Assembly: GCF_900460215.1 (NCBI RefSeq)
Contig: NZ_UHIA01000003.1
Location: forward strand, 124,001-188,000
Length of the DNA: 64,000 nucleotides
Source of the DNA: Suttonella indologenes
Lineage (GTDB): Bacteria; Pseudomonadota; Gammaproteobacteria; Cardiobacteriales; Cardiobacteriaceae
Reading direction: 5' to 3'
Below the pieces are notes generated by a model, which was not told the DNA's origin, did no database searches, and was given only the letters and a program-made list of their open reading frames with translations. Of the stretch, positions 9,366-17,900 are shown piece after piece. The position numbers and the translations under genes are program-made. Each line of letters opens with the position of its first letter. Positions within the stretch are counted from its first letter, which is position 1.

Positions 9366-9403
9366 ATTGTGCATGACAAAACAAAATACACCATATATTG
9401 TGA
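9357..9403 (+). promoter_or_regulatory. Tandem NrdR boxes
   Basis: Box 1 GCACAATATATTGTGC (9357-9372) is a perfect palindrome. Box 2 ACACCATATATTGTGA (9388-9403) is nearly one. Their starts are 31 bp apart, about three helical turns. Both fit the known NrdR box (a 16-bp palindrome with ATAT at its centre, usually paired) that represses ribonucleotide reductase genes. The gene for NrdR is not in the window. Box 2 overlaps codons if translation starts at 9373. Confidence 0.8.
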
Positions 9404-9906
9404 AAAATTCCTTATTTTTCTGTTCCGAAGACATTGTCTGGCAGGAAGTGCCGCAGGAAGCCTCTTTAGCTTTTTTGATTGCCGGCTGTCCGCTGCGCTG
9501 CCATGGTTGCCATAGTGCGGATTCTTGGCATCCGCAGCAGGCGCAGGCATTAAGCGCCGATTATTTGCGACAGCGCCTGCACATCTATCGCGGACTCATT
9601 ACCTGTCTGCTATTTATGGGCGGCGAATGGCAGCCGCAAGCCTTGCAGGAATTGCTGCGCATCGCGCGGGCGCAGGGTTTGAAAACCTGCCTTTACACAG
9701 GAGCGGAACTTGAGGATTTGCAGCAATTGACGCCGCCTTTGCTGCCCTATTTGGATTATGTGAAAACAGGGCCTTGGAAAGCGGATTTGGGCGGATTGGA
9801 CAACCCTTGCAGCAATCAGCGTTTTATCGAAGTCAGCAGCGGCAAGGTATTGAACCATCTGTTTCTCGCCCGCAATGCTAATACCAATACCGTATCGGTT
9901 TATTAA
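9373..9906 (+). CDS. nrdG: Anaerobic ribonucleotide reductase activating protein (radical SAM)
   Basis: NrdG uses a 4Fe-4S cluster and S-adenosylmethionine to form the glycyl radical on NrdD. The radical-SAM cysteines are in CPLRCHGC (CxxxCxxC), preceded by LAFLIAG and followed by HSADSW. The CLLFMGGEW and DYVKTGPW segments are family-like. The start is uncertain. ATG at 9373 gives 177 residues but has no good ribosome site and would be nearly leaderless. GTG at 9400 is an alternative, as is a still later codon. An upstream ATG at 9304 lies before the predicted promoter. nrdD follows after 12 bp. Confidence 0.9.
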   Translation: MTKQNTPYIVKNSLFFCSEDIVWQEVPQEASLAFLIAGCPLRCHGCHSADSWHPQQAQALSADYLRQRLHIYRGLITCLLFMGGEWQPQALQELLRIARAQGLKTCLYTGAELEDLQQLTPPLLPYLDYVKTGPWKADLGGLDNPCSNQRFIEVSSGKVLNHLFLARNANTNTVSVY

Positions 9907-9918
9907 ACAGGAGGAAAA

Positions 9919-11709
9919 ATGATTCGTTTGGATAATGCGCAAATCGCAGGCAAATTGGATTTTATGCGCCGCTACATCGCGGCAAACAATGCCGCCGACG
10001 GCTCGACGATGGATGCCAATGCCAATGTCACGCAGAAAAACATCGCCACGATGGAAGCCGAGCTGATGAAAGATTTCTTTGTGCAAATCAACCGCGCACA
10101 AGTATCGGGCAAAATCGCGCAATTATTCGGGCAGGACTGCGCCGATGAATATTTGCGCCAAATCGAAGCACATGAAATTTATGTGCATGATGAAACCAGC
10201 CTCAAGCCTTATTGCGTATCGGTAACGCTCTATCCGTTTTTATTGGACGGCTTGCGCACATTGGGCGGCGAATCCGATGCACCCAAACATCTGGCTTCTT
10301 TTTGCGGTTCTTTTGTGAACTTAGTATTTGCCATCAGCGCACAATTTGCCGGCGCGGTGGCGACAGTGGAATTTCTCAGCTATTTTGATTATTTCGCCCG
10401 CAAAGATTACGGCGATGATTATTTACGCAGCCACCGCGCGGAAATCGCCAATCACTTACAGCAAGTCGTCTATAGCATCAACCAACCGGCGGCGGCGCGC
10501 GGCTATCAAAGCGTATTCTGGAATATCTCGGTATATGACCGCCATTATTTTGAAGCGATGTTCGGCAACTTCGTCTTTCCGGATTTGTCGCGCCCCGACT
10601 GGCAAAGCGTCTCCGCCTTGCAGGAATTTTTCCTGACATGGTTTAACCAAGAACGCCGCCGCGCCTTATTAACCTTCCCTGTCGTTACCGCCGCTATGCT
10701 TACCGCCGAAGGCAGCTGCAAAGACATGCCTTTTGCGCAAATGCTGGCGCAGCAACTGGCAGAAGGCAACTCCTTTTTCATGTACCTATCGGATAATCCC
10801 GACTCATTGGCGTCCTGCTGCCGCCTGCGCAATGCCGTTGAAGACCGCAGCTTTTCCTACACCTTGGGTGCGGGCGGCGTCGCGACAGGCTCAATCAACG
10901 TCATCAGCATCAATATGAACCGTCTTGAACAAGACGGACGCGATTTGGCGCAAGAAGTCGCCAAAATTCATCAATATCAATACGCCTACCGCAAACTGAT
11001 GGAAGACTACCAAGCGGCAGGCATGCTGCCGGTCTATGATGCAGGTTTCATCACGCTCGACAAACAATTCTTAACCATCGGCATCAACGGCATGGTCGAA
11101 GCGGCGGAATCTCAAGGCATTCGCCCCGGCTATCATGCGCAATACGTAGAATTTGTACAAAGCCGCCTCAAAACCATCTTTGAAGCCAATCAAGCCGCTT
11201 CCAAACATTACGGCGTTAAATTCAACACCGAATTCGTGCCGGCGGAAAATCTCGGCGTAAAAAACGCCAAATGGGATAAAGCCGACGGCTACGCCGTCAA
11301 ACGCGACTGCTACAACTCCTATTTTTACGCCGTGGAAGACGACAGCATCAATGCCCTAGACAAATTCCTCCTGCACGGCAAAGAATTGATTGACTGGCTT
11401 GACGGCGGCTCTGCTCTGCATTTGAATCTTGATGAAGCACTACCGGCAAGCGGCTATCTGTCTTTGCTCAATATCGCCGCCAAAACAGGCTGCAACTATT
11501 TCTGCGTCAACGTGCGCATTACCATCTGCAATGACTGCGAACACATCGACAAACGCACCTTATGCGCCTGCCCTGCCTGCGGCTCGGACAATATCGACTA
11601 CGGCACGCGCGTCATCGGCTACCTCAAACGCGTTTCCGCTTTTTCCGGCGGACGGCGTAAAGAACACGCCCTGCGCCATTACCACCGCGAAGCCGCACAT
11701 GCGGAATAG
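9919..11709 (+). CDS. nrdD: Anaerobic ribonucleoside-triphosphate reductase
   Basis: NrdD reduces NTPs to dNTPs without oxygen through a glycyl radical. The 596 residues are shorter than the ~710 of E. coli NrdD because the N-terminal ATP-cone is missing: the protein starts directly with the catalytic-type MIRLDNAQIAGKLDFMRRYI. The C-terminus has the zinc site CNDCEHIDKRTLCACPACG and the glycyl-radical loop RVIGYLKR, with the glycine near residue 567. AGGAGG precedes the ATG. Cone-less NrdDs are known, so allosteric activity control may be absent or different. It is cotranscribed with nrdG and controlled by the NrdR boxes upstream. Confidence 0.95.
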   Translation: MIRLDNAQIAGKLDFMRRYIAANNAADGSTMDANANVTQKNIATMEAELMKDFFVQINRAQVSGKIAQLFGQDCADEYLRQIEAHEIYVHDETSLKPYCVSVTLYPFLLDGLRTLGGESDAPKHLASFCGSFVNLVFAISAQFAGAVATVEFLSYFDYFARKDYGDDYLRSHRAEIANHLQQVVYSINQPAAARGYQSVFWNISVYDRHYFEAMFGNFVFPDLSRPDWQSVSALQEFFLTWFNQERRRALLTFPVVTAAMLTAEGSCKDMPFAQMLAQQLAEGNSFFMYLSDNPDSLASCCRLRNAVEDRSFSYTLGAGGVATGSINVISINMNRLEQDGRDLAQEVAKIHQYQYAYRKLMEDYQAAGMLPVYDAGFITLDKQFLTIGINGMVEAAESQGIRPGYHAQYVEFVQSRLKTIFEANQAASKHYGVKFNTEFVPAENLGVKNAKWDKADGYAVKRDCYNSYFYAVEDDSINALDKFLLHGKELIDWLDGGSALHLNLDEALPASGYLSLLNIAAKTGCNYFCVNVRITICNDCEHIDKRTLCACPACGSDNIDYGTRVIGYLKRVSAFSGGRRKEHALRHYHREAAHAE

Positions 11710-11749
11710 ATAGACTTTATCAAAGGTAACTAAAATTAAAGGAGGTGAT

Positions 11750-11759
11750 GGGGGGGGGG
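11750..11759 (+). repeat. Homopolymer tract of ten G
   Basis: Ten consecutive G follow AAAGGAGGTGAT, 40 bp after the nrdD stop. An ATG directly at the tract opens only a very short frame ending at TTATAG, so no gene is clearly switched. The 11710-11865 stretch otherwise shows nothing coding. Confidence 0.8.
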
Positions 11760-11865
11760 TTGCGTCAAAAATTATAGACACCAAGTTATTACAGGGATAA
11801 AAATGGGCTGTTTGAATACATTAAATAACCTAATAGCGCTCTATTAACCATAGATTATTTAGAAT

Positions 11866-12060
11866 CACGGACAAAACGAATTTGCACATGACAGCAGACA
11901 CATCAACGGTATAGAAAGTTTTTGGAGTTTTACCAAAAGAAGGCTTGCAAAATTTAACGGTGTAAGCAAAAATTTCGAATAGCATTTGAAGGAATGCGAA
12001 TGGCGCTGGAAGCAGAGTATTGATGATTTAGAAAAACATTTATGGTCGCTTCTGCAATAA
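11866..12060 (+). pseudogene. IS1595-family (IS1016-like) transposase 3' remnant
   Basis: The frame reads HGQNEFAHDSRHINGIESFW, then FTKRRLAKFNGV and LKECEWRWKQ, ending at a TAA at 12058-12060. HINGIESFW..KRRLAKFNG is the signature of the IS1595/ISXO2-like DDE domain C-terminus. An in-frame TAG follows KNFE, and no N-terminal part is visible upstream. It is therefore a dead fragment. Confidence 0.75.
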
Positions 12061-12107
12061 ATTATACCAATCACCCTGCTAGTCTAGAGCCTCACTGATT
12101 ACCGTCT

Positions 12108-12344
12108 TCACTTGATACGGCAACCAGGGCTTAAAAACTGACTCTTATACTCTTTAATCTTACTGGTACCCAACACATCGCCTACCGTCGCATTCGGATG
12201 GTTTTGTTGCAAGTAAGCCTCTACCTGTTTTTGGTAATCCTGTATCGCCGTATTGACCGCATCTTGATTCAAGTTTTTCACCAAACCTGTCGTCTCATCC
12301 ACCGTTACCCTTGTTTTAGCTTTATTTTTCGGCTTTAATGTCAA
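12108..12344 (-). pseudogene. Fragment resembling a polymorphic-toxin or adhesin backbone
   Basis: A 78-codon frame with no ribosome site that starts only at a TTG. It is in the same reading frame as the gene immediately upstream (12348-13004), separated by that gene's TGA. The product is hydrophilic (DYQKQVEAYLQQNHPNATVGDV). I do not recognise it firmly. The placement after an AT-rich immunity-like gene recalls the leftover toxin fragments found in contact-dependent inhibition and Maf-type loci. That is inference only. Confidence 0.35.
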
Positions 12345-12347
12345 AGA

Positions 12348-13004
12348 TCAATCCATATTGTCACTGTCAAATAGATTTATATCACTAAATAATACCTTCA
12401 AGTAAGGTAGCCAATATTCGTAAAAAAAGGTTTTTTGAGTTTTATCTGGTTTGTCAAAAATGATCTGTTTTTCTTCAAATCTATGGCATAAAAAGAAAGC
12501 TATTAAACTTTTTTGTTTATCATCTAATTTGGTAAAATCATTATAATATTCATTTTTAGGATATTCTAAACCCTTTATAAATGGTGGTAAAAGGTGATTT
12601 TCCCATGCAAAAAATGATAAATCATTTAGGTTAGTCTTGGTTGGAAACTTTTGCGTTATTGTCTGAATAATAAATTTTGGGATATAAAAATTTCTCTTCG
12701 TTGGAGTTGTAAAACTTAAACCCTCATGACTTAAATCGGGAAGATACCAATCTGGTATATCCGTCCATATTTTAAAAGGCTCAATAAATAGTCCTTGTTT
12801 TATATTATTTTCAATATAATCGATATGCTGATTTAGTGAGTTACTCCCTTTTATGTAGCTATAGAGAGCTGACCTATCATTCCATAGTTCTTGTTTATCT
12901 AAATCTCTAAAGATAGCTATAACTAAGGATTCATTTTCCTCATTTGAGATATCTTTGAAATTTTCATTTATTAATTTAATAAAACGATTTAATTCTATAC
13001 ACAT
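12348..13004 (-). CDS. Hypothetical protein, possible orphan immunity protein
   Basis: The frame encodes 218 residues. It is clearly more AT-rich than the flanking housekeeping genes, and the product is acidic, aromatic-rich and lacks a signal peptide or membrane segment. It starts MCIELNRFIKLINENFKDI; a run of W, F and Y follows (FKIWTDIPDWYLPDL, FFAWENHLLPPFI). Single-domain, AT-rich, non-secreted proteins next to toxin-like fragments are often immunity proteins, but no family is recognised. The gene is boxed in by IS remnants on both sides, which fits a horizontally acquired cassette. Confidence 0.5.
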   Translation of the reverse strand: MCIELNRFIKLINENFKDISNEENESLVIAIFRDLDKQELWNDRSALYSYIKGSNSLNQHIDYIENNIKQGLFIEPFKIWTDIPDWYLPDLSHEGLSFTTPTKRNFYIPKFIIQTITQKFPTKTNLNDLSFFAWENHLLPPFIKGLEYPKNEYYNDFTKLDDKQKSLIAFFLCHRFEEKQIIFDKPDKTQKTFFYEYWLPYLKVLFSDINLFDSDNMD

Positions 13005-13053
13005 ATATAATCTCTTAACAAAATTTCAAAATATATTAGGTTCTGTTGAACAT

Positions 13054-13119
13054 TCATATCTTAAGCCATTGATAAGCAAAGGCTAGAGCCACATTATTTT
13101 CAAAGTTTCTTTTTAGCTT
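13054..13119 (-). pseudogene. Transposase C-terminal remnant cut by IS982
   Basis: On the minus strand these codons read KLKRNFENNVALAFAYQW followed by LKI and a stop, a typical IS5-like transposase C-terminus. Just beyond it lies GGTTCTGTTGAACATTCAT, which looks like an IS end. The frame is interrupted directly by the left end of the IS982 element. I could not find the matching 5' part on the far side (14116 onward). Confidence 0.45.
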
Positions 13120-13120
13120 A

Positions 13121-14115
13121 ACCTGAGTTCGGGATAAGCCACCTTTATTTAGCAGCCGCCAAAGCATTCTTCCCAAGCATCTGCGGCTTATACGCAAACA
13201 AGCAATATGCCGTTAATCCAGAAATCAGATTCAACAAAAATCCCTTCTCTGAACGATGGCGAGTATGTTCAATTTGGCATAGATTCTTTAACTGATCAAA
13301 AATTGTTTCAACAACACATCTTTGTTTTAACAACCTTTTTTGTTCAGGACTTTGGGGCGGGGATTTCATATTCTTTTTCTTGCCTGTCAGTAAAGTGATG
13401 TTGTATCTCTTTTCTAAGCAATCGCTTAACTCTTTGCTGATATAGCCTCTATCCCCAACCAACAATCCAAACAGTTTGTTTGCCATTTGTCGTAAGCCTT
13501 TACGGTCATCAACATTGCCTGGCGTTAGGCAGAAATTGACTAGCTCTCCTACATGATTAAACACTGCATGAAGTTTGAATCCATAGAACCAACCCATGCT
13601 GTTTTTGCCACGTTGAGCAATGTTTTTAAACACTTTATGCCTATGAATTCGACGATTGTGACAAACAGATAAGATGGTGGAATCCACGATACTGATGCCT
13701 GTACATTTCCCCATTTGAGTACTGAGAAAAACCAACATAGCAGGTAATGCACGTTGTGCTAATTCGATAAATCGATTGTAGCTTGGCATGGTGGGGAATG
13801 CTGTTTTCCAAATGGTTTTAATTTGCCATAGATAGTAGCTTTTGAAATCACGTATGCGGATATGGTGGAAATAGATCCATACGGTAATGATTTCGCAAGT
13901 GCTGATAGAGGCTTTTCGGTTTCTGCTGTTGGGTTTGCTGATGAGTGTGCGGTTAAAGTCTGCTTCAAATGTTTTACAAAAATCATCTACTTGGCAGAAA
14001 AGTGTTGTAAGATGTTCCATGTTAAAGGGCTTTTGTGATGGTTTGTTTTGTCAAAACAGTAGATTATCACAATTGCTCTTTATTTTTTAGTGGGGTGCTT
14101 ATCCCGAACTCAGGT
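13121..14115 (-). mobile_element. IS982-family insertion sequence, apparently intact
   Basis: The 995-bp element is bounded by perfect 19-bp inverted repeats, ACCTGAGTTCGGGATAAGC at 13121-13139 and its reverse complement at 14097-14115. A single full-length transposase gene lies between them. I could not identify a clear target duplication: the flanks are AGCTTA on the left and TAATTT on the right. Size and ends fit IS982. Confidence 0.9.
13145..14020 (-). CDS. IS982-family transposase
   Basis: This DDE transposase of 291 residues moves the surrounding element. The acidic catalytic residues are in ISIVDSTIL (first D), LLVGDRGYI (second D) and QRCVVETIFDQLK (E). KLHAVFNHVGELVNFCLTPGN is a family segment. 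The frame is uninterrupted and both inverted repeats are perfect, so the copy may be active. Start at the ATG giving MEHLTTLFCQVDDFCK, typical of the family. Confidence 0.93.
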   Translation of the reverse strand: MEHLTTLFCQVDDFCKTFEADFNRTLISKPNSRNRKASISTCEIITVWIYFHHIRIRDFKSYYLWQIKTIWKTAFPTMPSYNRFIELAQRALPAMLVFLSTQMGKCTGISIVDSTILSVCHNRRIHRHKVFKNIAQRGKNSMGWFYGFKLHAVFNHVGELVNFCLTPGNVDDRKGLRQMANKLFGLLVGDRGYISKELSDCLEKRYNITLLTGKKKNMKSPPQSPEQKRLLKQRCVVETIFDQLKNLCQIEHTRHRSEKGFLLNLISGLTAYCLFAYKPQMLGKNALAAAK

Positions 14116-14235
14116 TAATTTAGAGGACGTTCAGAAATCTGTCTCAGTAACATATATTTATTAATCGCTTACGATTGCTATCTAGCACTCATCCAAGTAT
14201 AATTAATTTCTTACATATATTGTTTTTAAAAACCA

Positions 14236-14594
14236 ATGAAAAGACTCTTATCATCAATTATATTCATATTTATGTTTGCATCGCATGCTCAAACATCAAA
14301 TGAAGAAAAACTCTCATATTATGGTTTCGATGGTGAAGTACATAATTACATTAATAAGATTGAAAAAACTGGTAAACGCTCACCTCGAACTGATTGTGTA
14401 AATTGCGGAGCTAAAAGCGGCAGTATTGGTGGGATTTATGCCCTGATTGCTATTTTAAGGAATTTGGAGTACGTCCTGACGGTTCCAATCCTGCTAGCAG
14501 AGGAGGTGGTGGAGGATTTATTCCCGGTGGCGGTGGTTGTAATGGTTCATGCCATATAGGTGGTGGTTATAGAAGCGGAAGAGGTCGAAAATGA
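14236..14594 (+). pseudogene. Frameshifted small secreted zinc-ribbon/glycine-rich protein
   Basis: The first frame begins with a signal peptide (MKRLLSSIIFIFMFASHAQT) and reaches CVNCGAKSGSIG. After about 14430 the sensible frame changes. The shifted frame continues DLCPDCYFKEFGVRPDGSN and then a glycine-rich tail ending GRGRK and TGA at 14592-14594. Joining them restores a CxxC...CxxC zinc-ribbon pair, which argues for a one-base deletion (or two-base gain) near the GGTGGG at 14430. The shifted frame's stop overlaps the next gene's start (ATGA), also supporting it as original. It may be a true mutation or a sequencing error. Confidence 0.6.
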
Positions 14595-14947
14595 CAGACC
14601 CTAGATTATCCCCCCACAACTTAGCTGAATTAGACCTGATGCTTGCTGGGAAAAAGAATGTAAGCTATTTCTTCATGGAAATACCCCCAGAATTTCTAAT
14701 CGGATACAAATATAATAGAGAAATAGAATTTTATGATTTTGCAGAAGACCCCTGTGTTTATATTTTTTATTTAGTAGGACACAGAAAGAGCGCTATAAGA
14801 CTAGAACAGCTCATAAAAGAAACTCGTAAAACCAAAGAATTAAATGAAGCAGTCGAAAGAGAAATAGGAGAAATCTTAGGATACTCAAAAGAAGAAATTG
14901 ACTTCTACATTGAAACACAGAAAAAGAGATATAAAGCCCGCAGCTAA
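14591..14947 (+). CDS. Hypothetical protein coupled to the frameshifted gene
   Basis: The 118-residue product is not recognised. It has no signal peptide or membrane span, is rich in charged residues, and its C-terminal half is predicted helical (RLEQLIKETRKTKELNEAVEREIGEIL). Its ATG overlaps the stop of the preceding secreted zinc-ribbon protein by 4 bp, so the two form a pair. A secreted small protein followed by a small cytosolic one suggests a toxin/immunity or exported factor/partner arrangement, but this is only inference. Confidence 0.6.
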   Translation: MTDPRLSPHNLAELDLMLAGKKNVSYFFMEIPPEFLIGYKYNREIEFYDFAEDPCVYIFYLVGHRKSAIRLEQLIKETRKTKELNEAVEREIGEILGYSKEEIDFYIETQKKRYKARS

Positions 14948-14964
14948 TTTTCCCTATAACGAGG

Positions 14965-15019
14965 GCATTAAGAGCGGATAAAGCAATCTGAATGGTATTA
15001 TCCTATTTAGCCTTTAAAA
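14965..15019 (+). repeat. Decayed direct repeat of the tnaB 3' end, copy 1
   Basis: This segment matches 15170-15225 at most positions (shared core AAGCAATC.GAATGG and TTATCCTATTTAGCC). The second copy is the real tnaB 3' end with its hairpin. A duplicated gene end flanking a ~150-bp stretch suggests a past insertion or recombination. The 15020-15169 interval carries a GTCGGATAC/GTATCCGAC palindrome at 15071-15090 and no gene. Confidence 0.6.
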
Positions 15020-15169
15020 TTTTTCGCCAGTTTGGATTCTTAAATCCGACAAATTGATACTTCAAGCAATGTCGGATACAAGTATCCGACCTACCCGATT
15101 GAAAAGTGATTAATTTTGTCATGAATTTACTATGAATATCCTACCTGATAACTCATTGAAAAACACATA

Positions 15170-15225
15170 AGCCATTCAGCGCGGTGAAGCAATCCGAATG
15201 GCTTTATCCTATTTAGCCTTTAAAA
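15170..15225 (-). terminator. tnaB 3' end hairpin, direct repeat copy 2
   Basis: AAGCCATTC and GAATGGCTT pair across the tnaB stop region, giving a hairpin that ends the tna operon on the minus strand. A T-rich stretch (GTGTTTTTC) follows. The same segment is duplicated in decayed form at 14965-15019. Confidence 0.5.
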
Positions 15226-16451
15226 GCCGGCAATAGTTCCAACATATTCATAAAGTGGAAAATCATTACCGCCACGCCGTAAATAATCACGGCAATGACC
15301 ATGCCCGAACCGCCGACGGTTTTAAATCCGCCCGCATTCGGATGACGTTTGCGCACTTTGCTCACTAATAAGGCGGGGATAATGCAAGCCCAAATGGTCG
15401 CCGCCGCCCCTGCATAGCCGATGGCAATGACAAAGCCGAAGGGGAAGAGCAAAGATAAAATTAAAGGCGGCACAAAAGTGAATAAACAGGTAATGAAACG
15501 TCCTTTTTTATCATCGCTGCGGTGAAAGAAATCGGCGAGAAAATCAAATAATCCCAAGCCTACGCCGATAAAGGAAGACAGTATCGCGGCGATGGAAAAG
15601 GCGTGAATGGTTTGGGCGACGGTTTTGGATTCGATGGCATTTCCCAATGCCGCCAATAAGGCTTCTATTTCGCCGCTTTTTTCAATCACAGGGGCAAATT
15701 CCGCACGCGGCAAATTGCCGAATATGCTGACTAACCAAATGATATAAAAACCTAAGGCGATAGAAGTGCCGCCGATAATGGCTTTTTGCGCTTTGTGTTC
15801 GTCGCCGTAATAAATCCGCATGGAGGCGACGGAGTGATGATAGCCGAAAGAGACTAATGCCACAGGCAGCATGCCGAAGAAATACGGCAGATAGGCGCCA
15901 TCGGCATTATGGCTGTCAAATAAAATATCCAGTTTAATATTTGCCGCCATGCCGGAGATGCTGAAGATAAAACTCAAGCCCATAAAAATAATCAGTATGG
16001 TGGAAATTCTATCGACCAGCCTTGTGGAATGCCAAACAACCGCGGCAAATATCAGCACAAATATTATCGACATGACTTTATTATTGATTTGCGTGAGCTG
16101 CTGCAAAATACCGCCCGAGGTCGTGATATAGGCATATAGTAAGATGCCGCCGACAAAATATACGGAAATATCATTAATCATATTCAGTTTTTTGCCCAAT
16201 AAATCATTGGTTACCGTATCGAATGAGGCATGAATATCATAATGCTTGAATGTTTCTAATAACATCAGACCGGAAATGGTCATAATCACCATTGTTAAGA
16301 TAATGGCTGCCAAAGATACCCATGTCCAAGCCCCTGCGCCGGAAGTGGGCAAGCCCAGCATGCCCGCCCCTACGCAAACACCGGCGATAATACAGGCACC
16401 GCCGAAAATAGAAGGTGTTTTTTCCATAGCGAAATCCTTTTTCTTAGACAA
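15213..16451 (-). CDS. tnaB: Aromatic amino acid (tryptophan) permease, TnaB/Mtr family
   Basis: An inner-membrane permease of the hydroxy/aromatic amino acid (HAAAP) family, 412 residues with about 11 membrane spans. It starts with the family segment FGGACIIAGVCVGAGMLGLPT, and SFGYHHSVASMRIYYG is a further hallmark. It lies 33 bp downstream of tnaA on the same strand, the usual position of the low-affinity tryptophan importer that feeds tryptophanase. Substrate is inferred from family and context; tyrosine cannot be excluded by sequence alone. Confidence 0.92.
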   Translation of the reverse strand: MSKKKDFAMEKTPSIFGGACIIAGVCVGAGMLGLPTSGAGAWTWVSLAAIILTMVIMTISGLMLLETFKHYDIHASFDTVTNDLLGKKLNMINDISVYFVGGILLYAYITTSGGILQQLTQINNKVMSIIFVLIFAAVVWHSTRLVDRISTILIIFMGLSFIFSISGMAANIKLDILFDSHNADGAYLPYFFGMLPVALVSFGYHHSVASMRIYYGDEHKAQKAIIGGTSIALGFYIIWLVSIFGNLPRAEFAPVIEKSGEIEALLAALGNAIESKTVAQTIHAFSIAAILSSFIGVGLGLFDFLADFFHRSDDKKGRFITCLFTFVPPLILSLLFPFGFVIAIGYAGAAATIWACIIPALLVSKVRKRHPNAGGFKTVGGSGMVIAVIIYGVAVMIFHFMNMLELLPAFKG

Positions 16452-16455
16452 AAAA

Positions 16456-16475
16456 GGCGCGACAAATGTCGCGCC
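16456..16475 (-). terminator. Hairpin with T-run between tnaA and tnaB
   Basis: On the minus strand GGCGCGACATTTGTCGCGCC forms an 8-bp stem followed by TTTTTTG. This would act as a partial terminator or an mRNA-stabilising structure that lowers tnaB relative to tnaA. Confidence 0.75.
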
Positions 16476-16484
16476 CCCTTGATG

Positions 16485-17900
16485 TTAAATTTCTTTCAGT
16501 CTTGCCGTGAAATGCCGCAGGACTTTCGGCTCGTAAGTGAAGTCCAAACCGCGAATTTTAGCGACATTTTCTTTCACGCGTCCAAAGGCTTCAATGATAA
16601 AGTCCATATGGGTTTGCGTGTAGGTGGCGCGCGGAATGGTTAAGCGCAGCAATTCCGCAGGGCATGGCAGTTGCTTGCCTGTTTTCGGATCGCGTCCCAA
16701 TAAGAAAGACCCGATTTCCACCGCTCGAATACCGGCTACCCGATAGAGTTCGCAAGACAATGCCTGCGCGGGGAATTGTTCGGCAGGGATATGCGGCAGC
16801 AAGCGTCCTGCATCCACAAAAGCGGCATGTCCGCCGGGCTGCTGGCAATAAATGCCGATAGCTTCCAAACCTTCGACCAGGTACCGCACTTGGGCAATGC
16901 GGTATTCCAGCCAGTCTTGGCGCATACCGTCGCGCAGACCGACGGCTAAACGTTCCATCGCACCGCCTTCCAAGCCGCCGTAAGTCGGGAAGCCTTCCTG
17001 CACCACGCATAAGGTGCGGCAGGCATTATATTCTTCCAGCCATTTCTCGTCTTTAAAGCAGAGCAGACCGCCCATCGGCACCATGGCGTCTTTTTTTGCC
17101 GACATCGCCAGCATATCGGCGTATTTGTAGGATTCGTAGGTAATTTGCTCAATCGTCCAATCGGCATATTCTTTTTCACGCTGCTGAATAAAATAAGCGT
17201 TTTCGGCAAAGCGCGCGGAATCCATGACTACCGGAATATCGTATTTTTTCGCGATTTCATAAGCGGCTTTCATATTGGCGATAGATACGGGTTGTCCGCC
17301 GGCGGAATTGCAGGTAATCGTCAGCACGATATAAGGCACATGTTGCGGACCGATTTCCTGAATGCTTTGTTCTAATTTTTCCAAATCAAAATTGCCTTTG
17401 AAATCTTCATAGACTTTGGTATTAAAAGCATTCGGCGTATAAACATTGCGCGCAACGCATTGATTGATTTGCGTATGCCCCTGCGTGGTATCAAAGAAAT
17501 AATTGGAAATCGCGACCATTTTGCTGCGGTCGCCGCCTTTTTCGCGCAGGCATTTTTCAATCAATACGGGAATATAGACCTGCTCCGCTCCGCGACCTTG
17601 ATGCGTGGGAATGGTGTATTCATAACCGAAAATCTCTTTTACCGCCTTGCACAAAGCATGATAACTGCGGCTGCCGCTATATGCCTCGTCTCCGCGCAGC
17701 ATTGCCGCCTGCATGTCTTGAGTGACGGCACCTGTTCCGCTATCGGTTAATAAATCGATGAATACGTCTTCGCTGTCTAATAAAAAAGGATTCATGCCGG
17801 CGCGTTTCAGCGCTTCTTCACGGTATTCAATGGTCGTACGTTTGACGGGTTCAATAACGCGGATGCGGAAAGGTTCTGGTAAATGTTTAAAATTGTCCAT
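16485..17900 (-). CDS. tnaA: Tryptophanase
   Basis: TnaA cleaves L-tryptophan to indole, pyruvate and ammonia using PLP. The 471 residues equal the E. coli protein. The PLP lysine is K270 in [13 protein letters not shown], and [13 protein letters not shown] and [11 protein letters not shown] are conserved active-site segments. The ATG is preceded by AAGGATA. A TnaC-type leader peptide lies 160 nt upstream, so control by tryptophan-induced ribosome stalling is expected. Presence predicts an indole-positive organism. Confidence 0.98.
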   Translation of the reverse strand: MDNFKHLPEPFRIRVIEPVKRTTIEYREEALKRAGMNPFLLDSEDVFIDLLTDSGTGAVTQDMQAAMLRGDEAYSGSRSYHALCKAVKEIFGYEYTIPTHQGRGAEQVYIPVLIEKCLREKGGDRSKMVAISNYFFDTTQGHTQINQCVARNVYTPNAFNTKVYEDFKGNFDLEKLEQSIQEIGPQHVPYIVLTITCNSAGGQPVSIANMKAAYEIAKKYDIPVVMDSARFAENAYFIQQREKEYADWTIEQITYESYKYADMLAMSAKKDAMVPMGGLLCFKDEKWLEEYNACRTLCVVQEGFPTYGGLEGGAMERLAVGLRDGMRQDWLEYRIAQVRYLVEGLEAIGIYCQQPGGHAAFVDAGRLLPHIPAEQFPAQALSCELYRVAGIRAVEIGSFLLGRDPKTGKQLPCPAELLRLTIPRATYTQTHMDFIIEAFGRVKENVAKIRGLDFTYEPKVLRHFTARLKEI

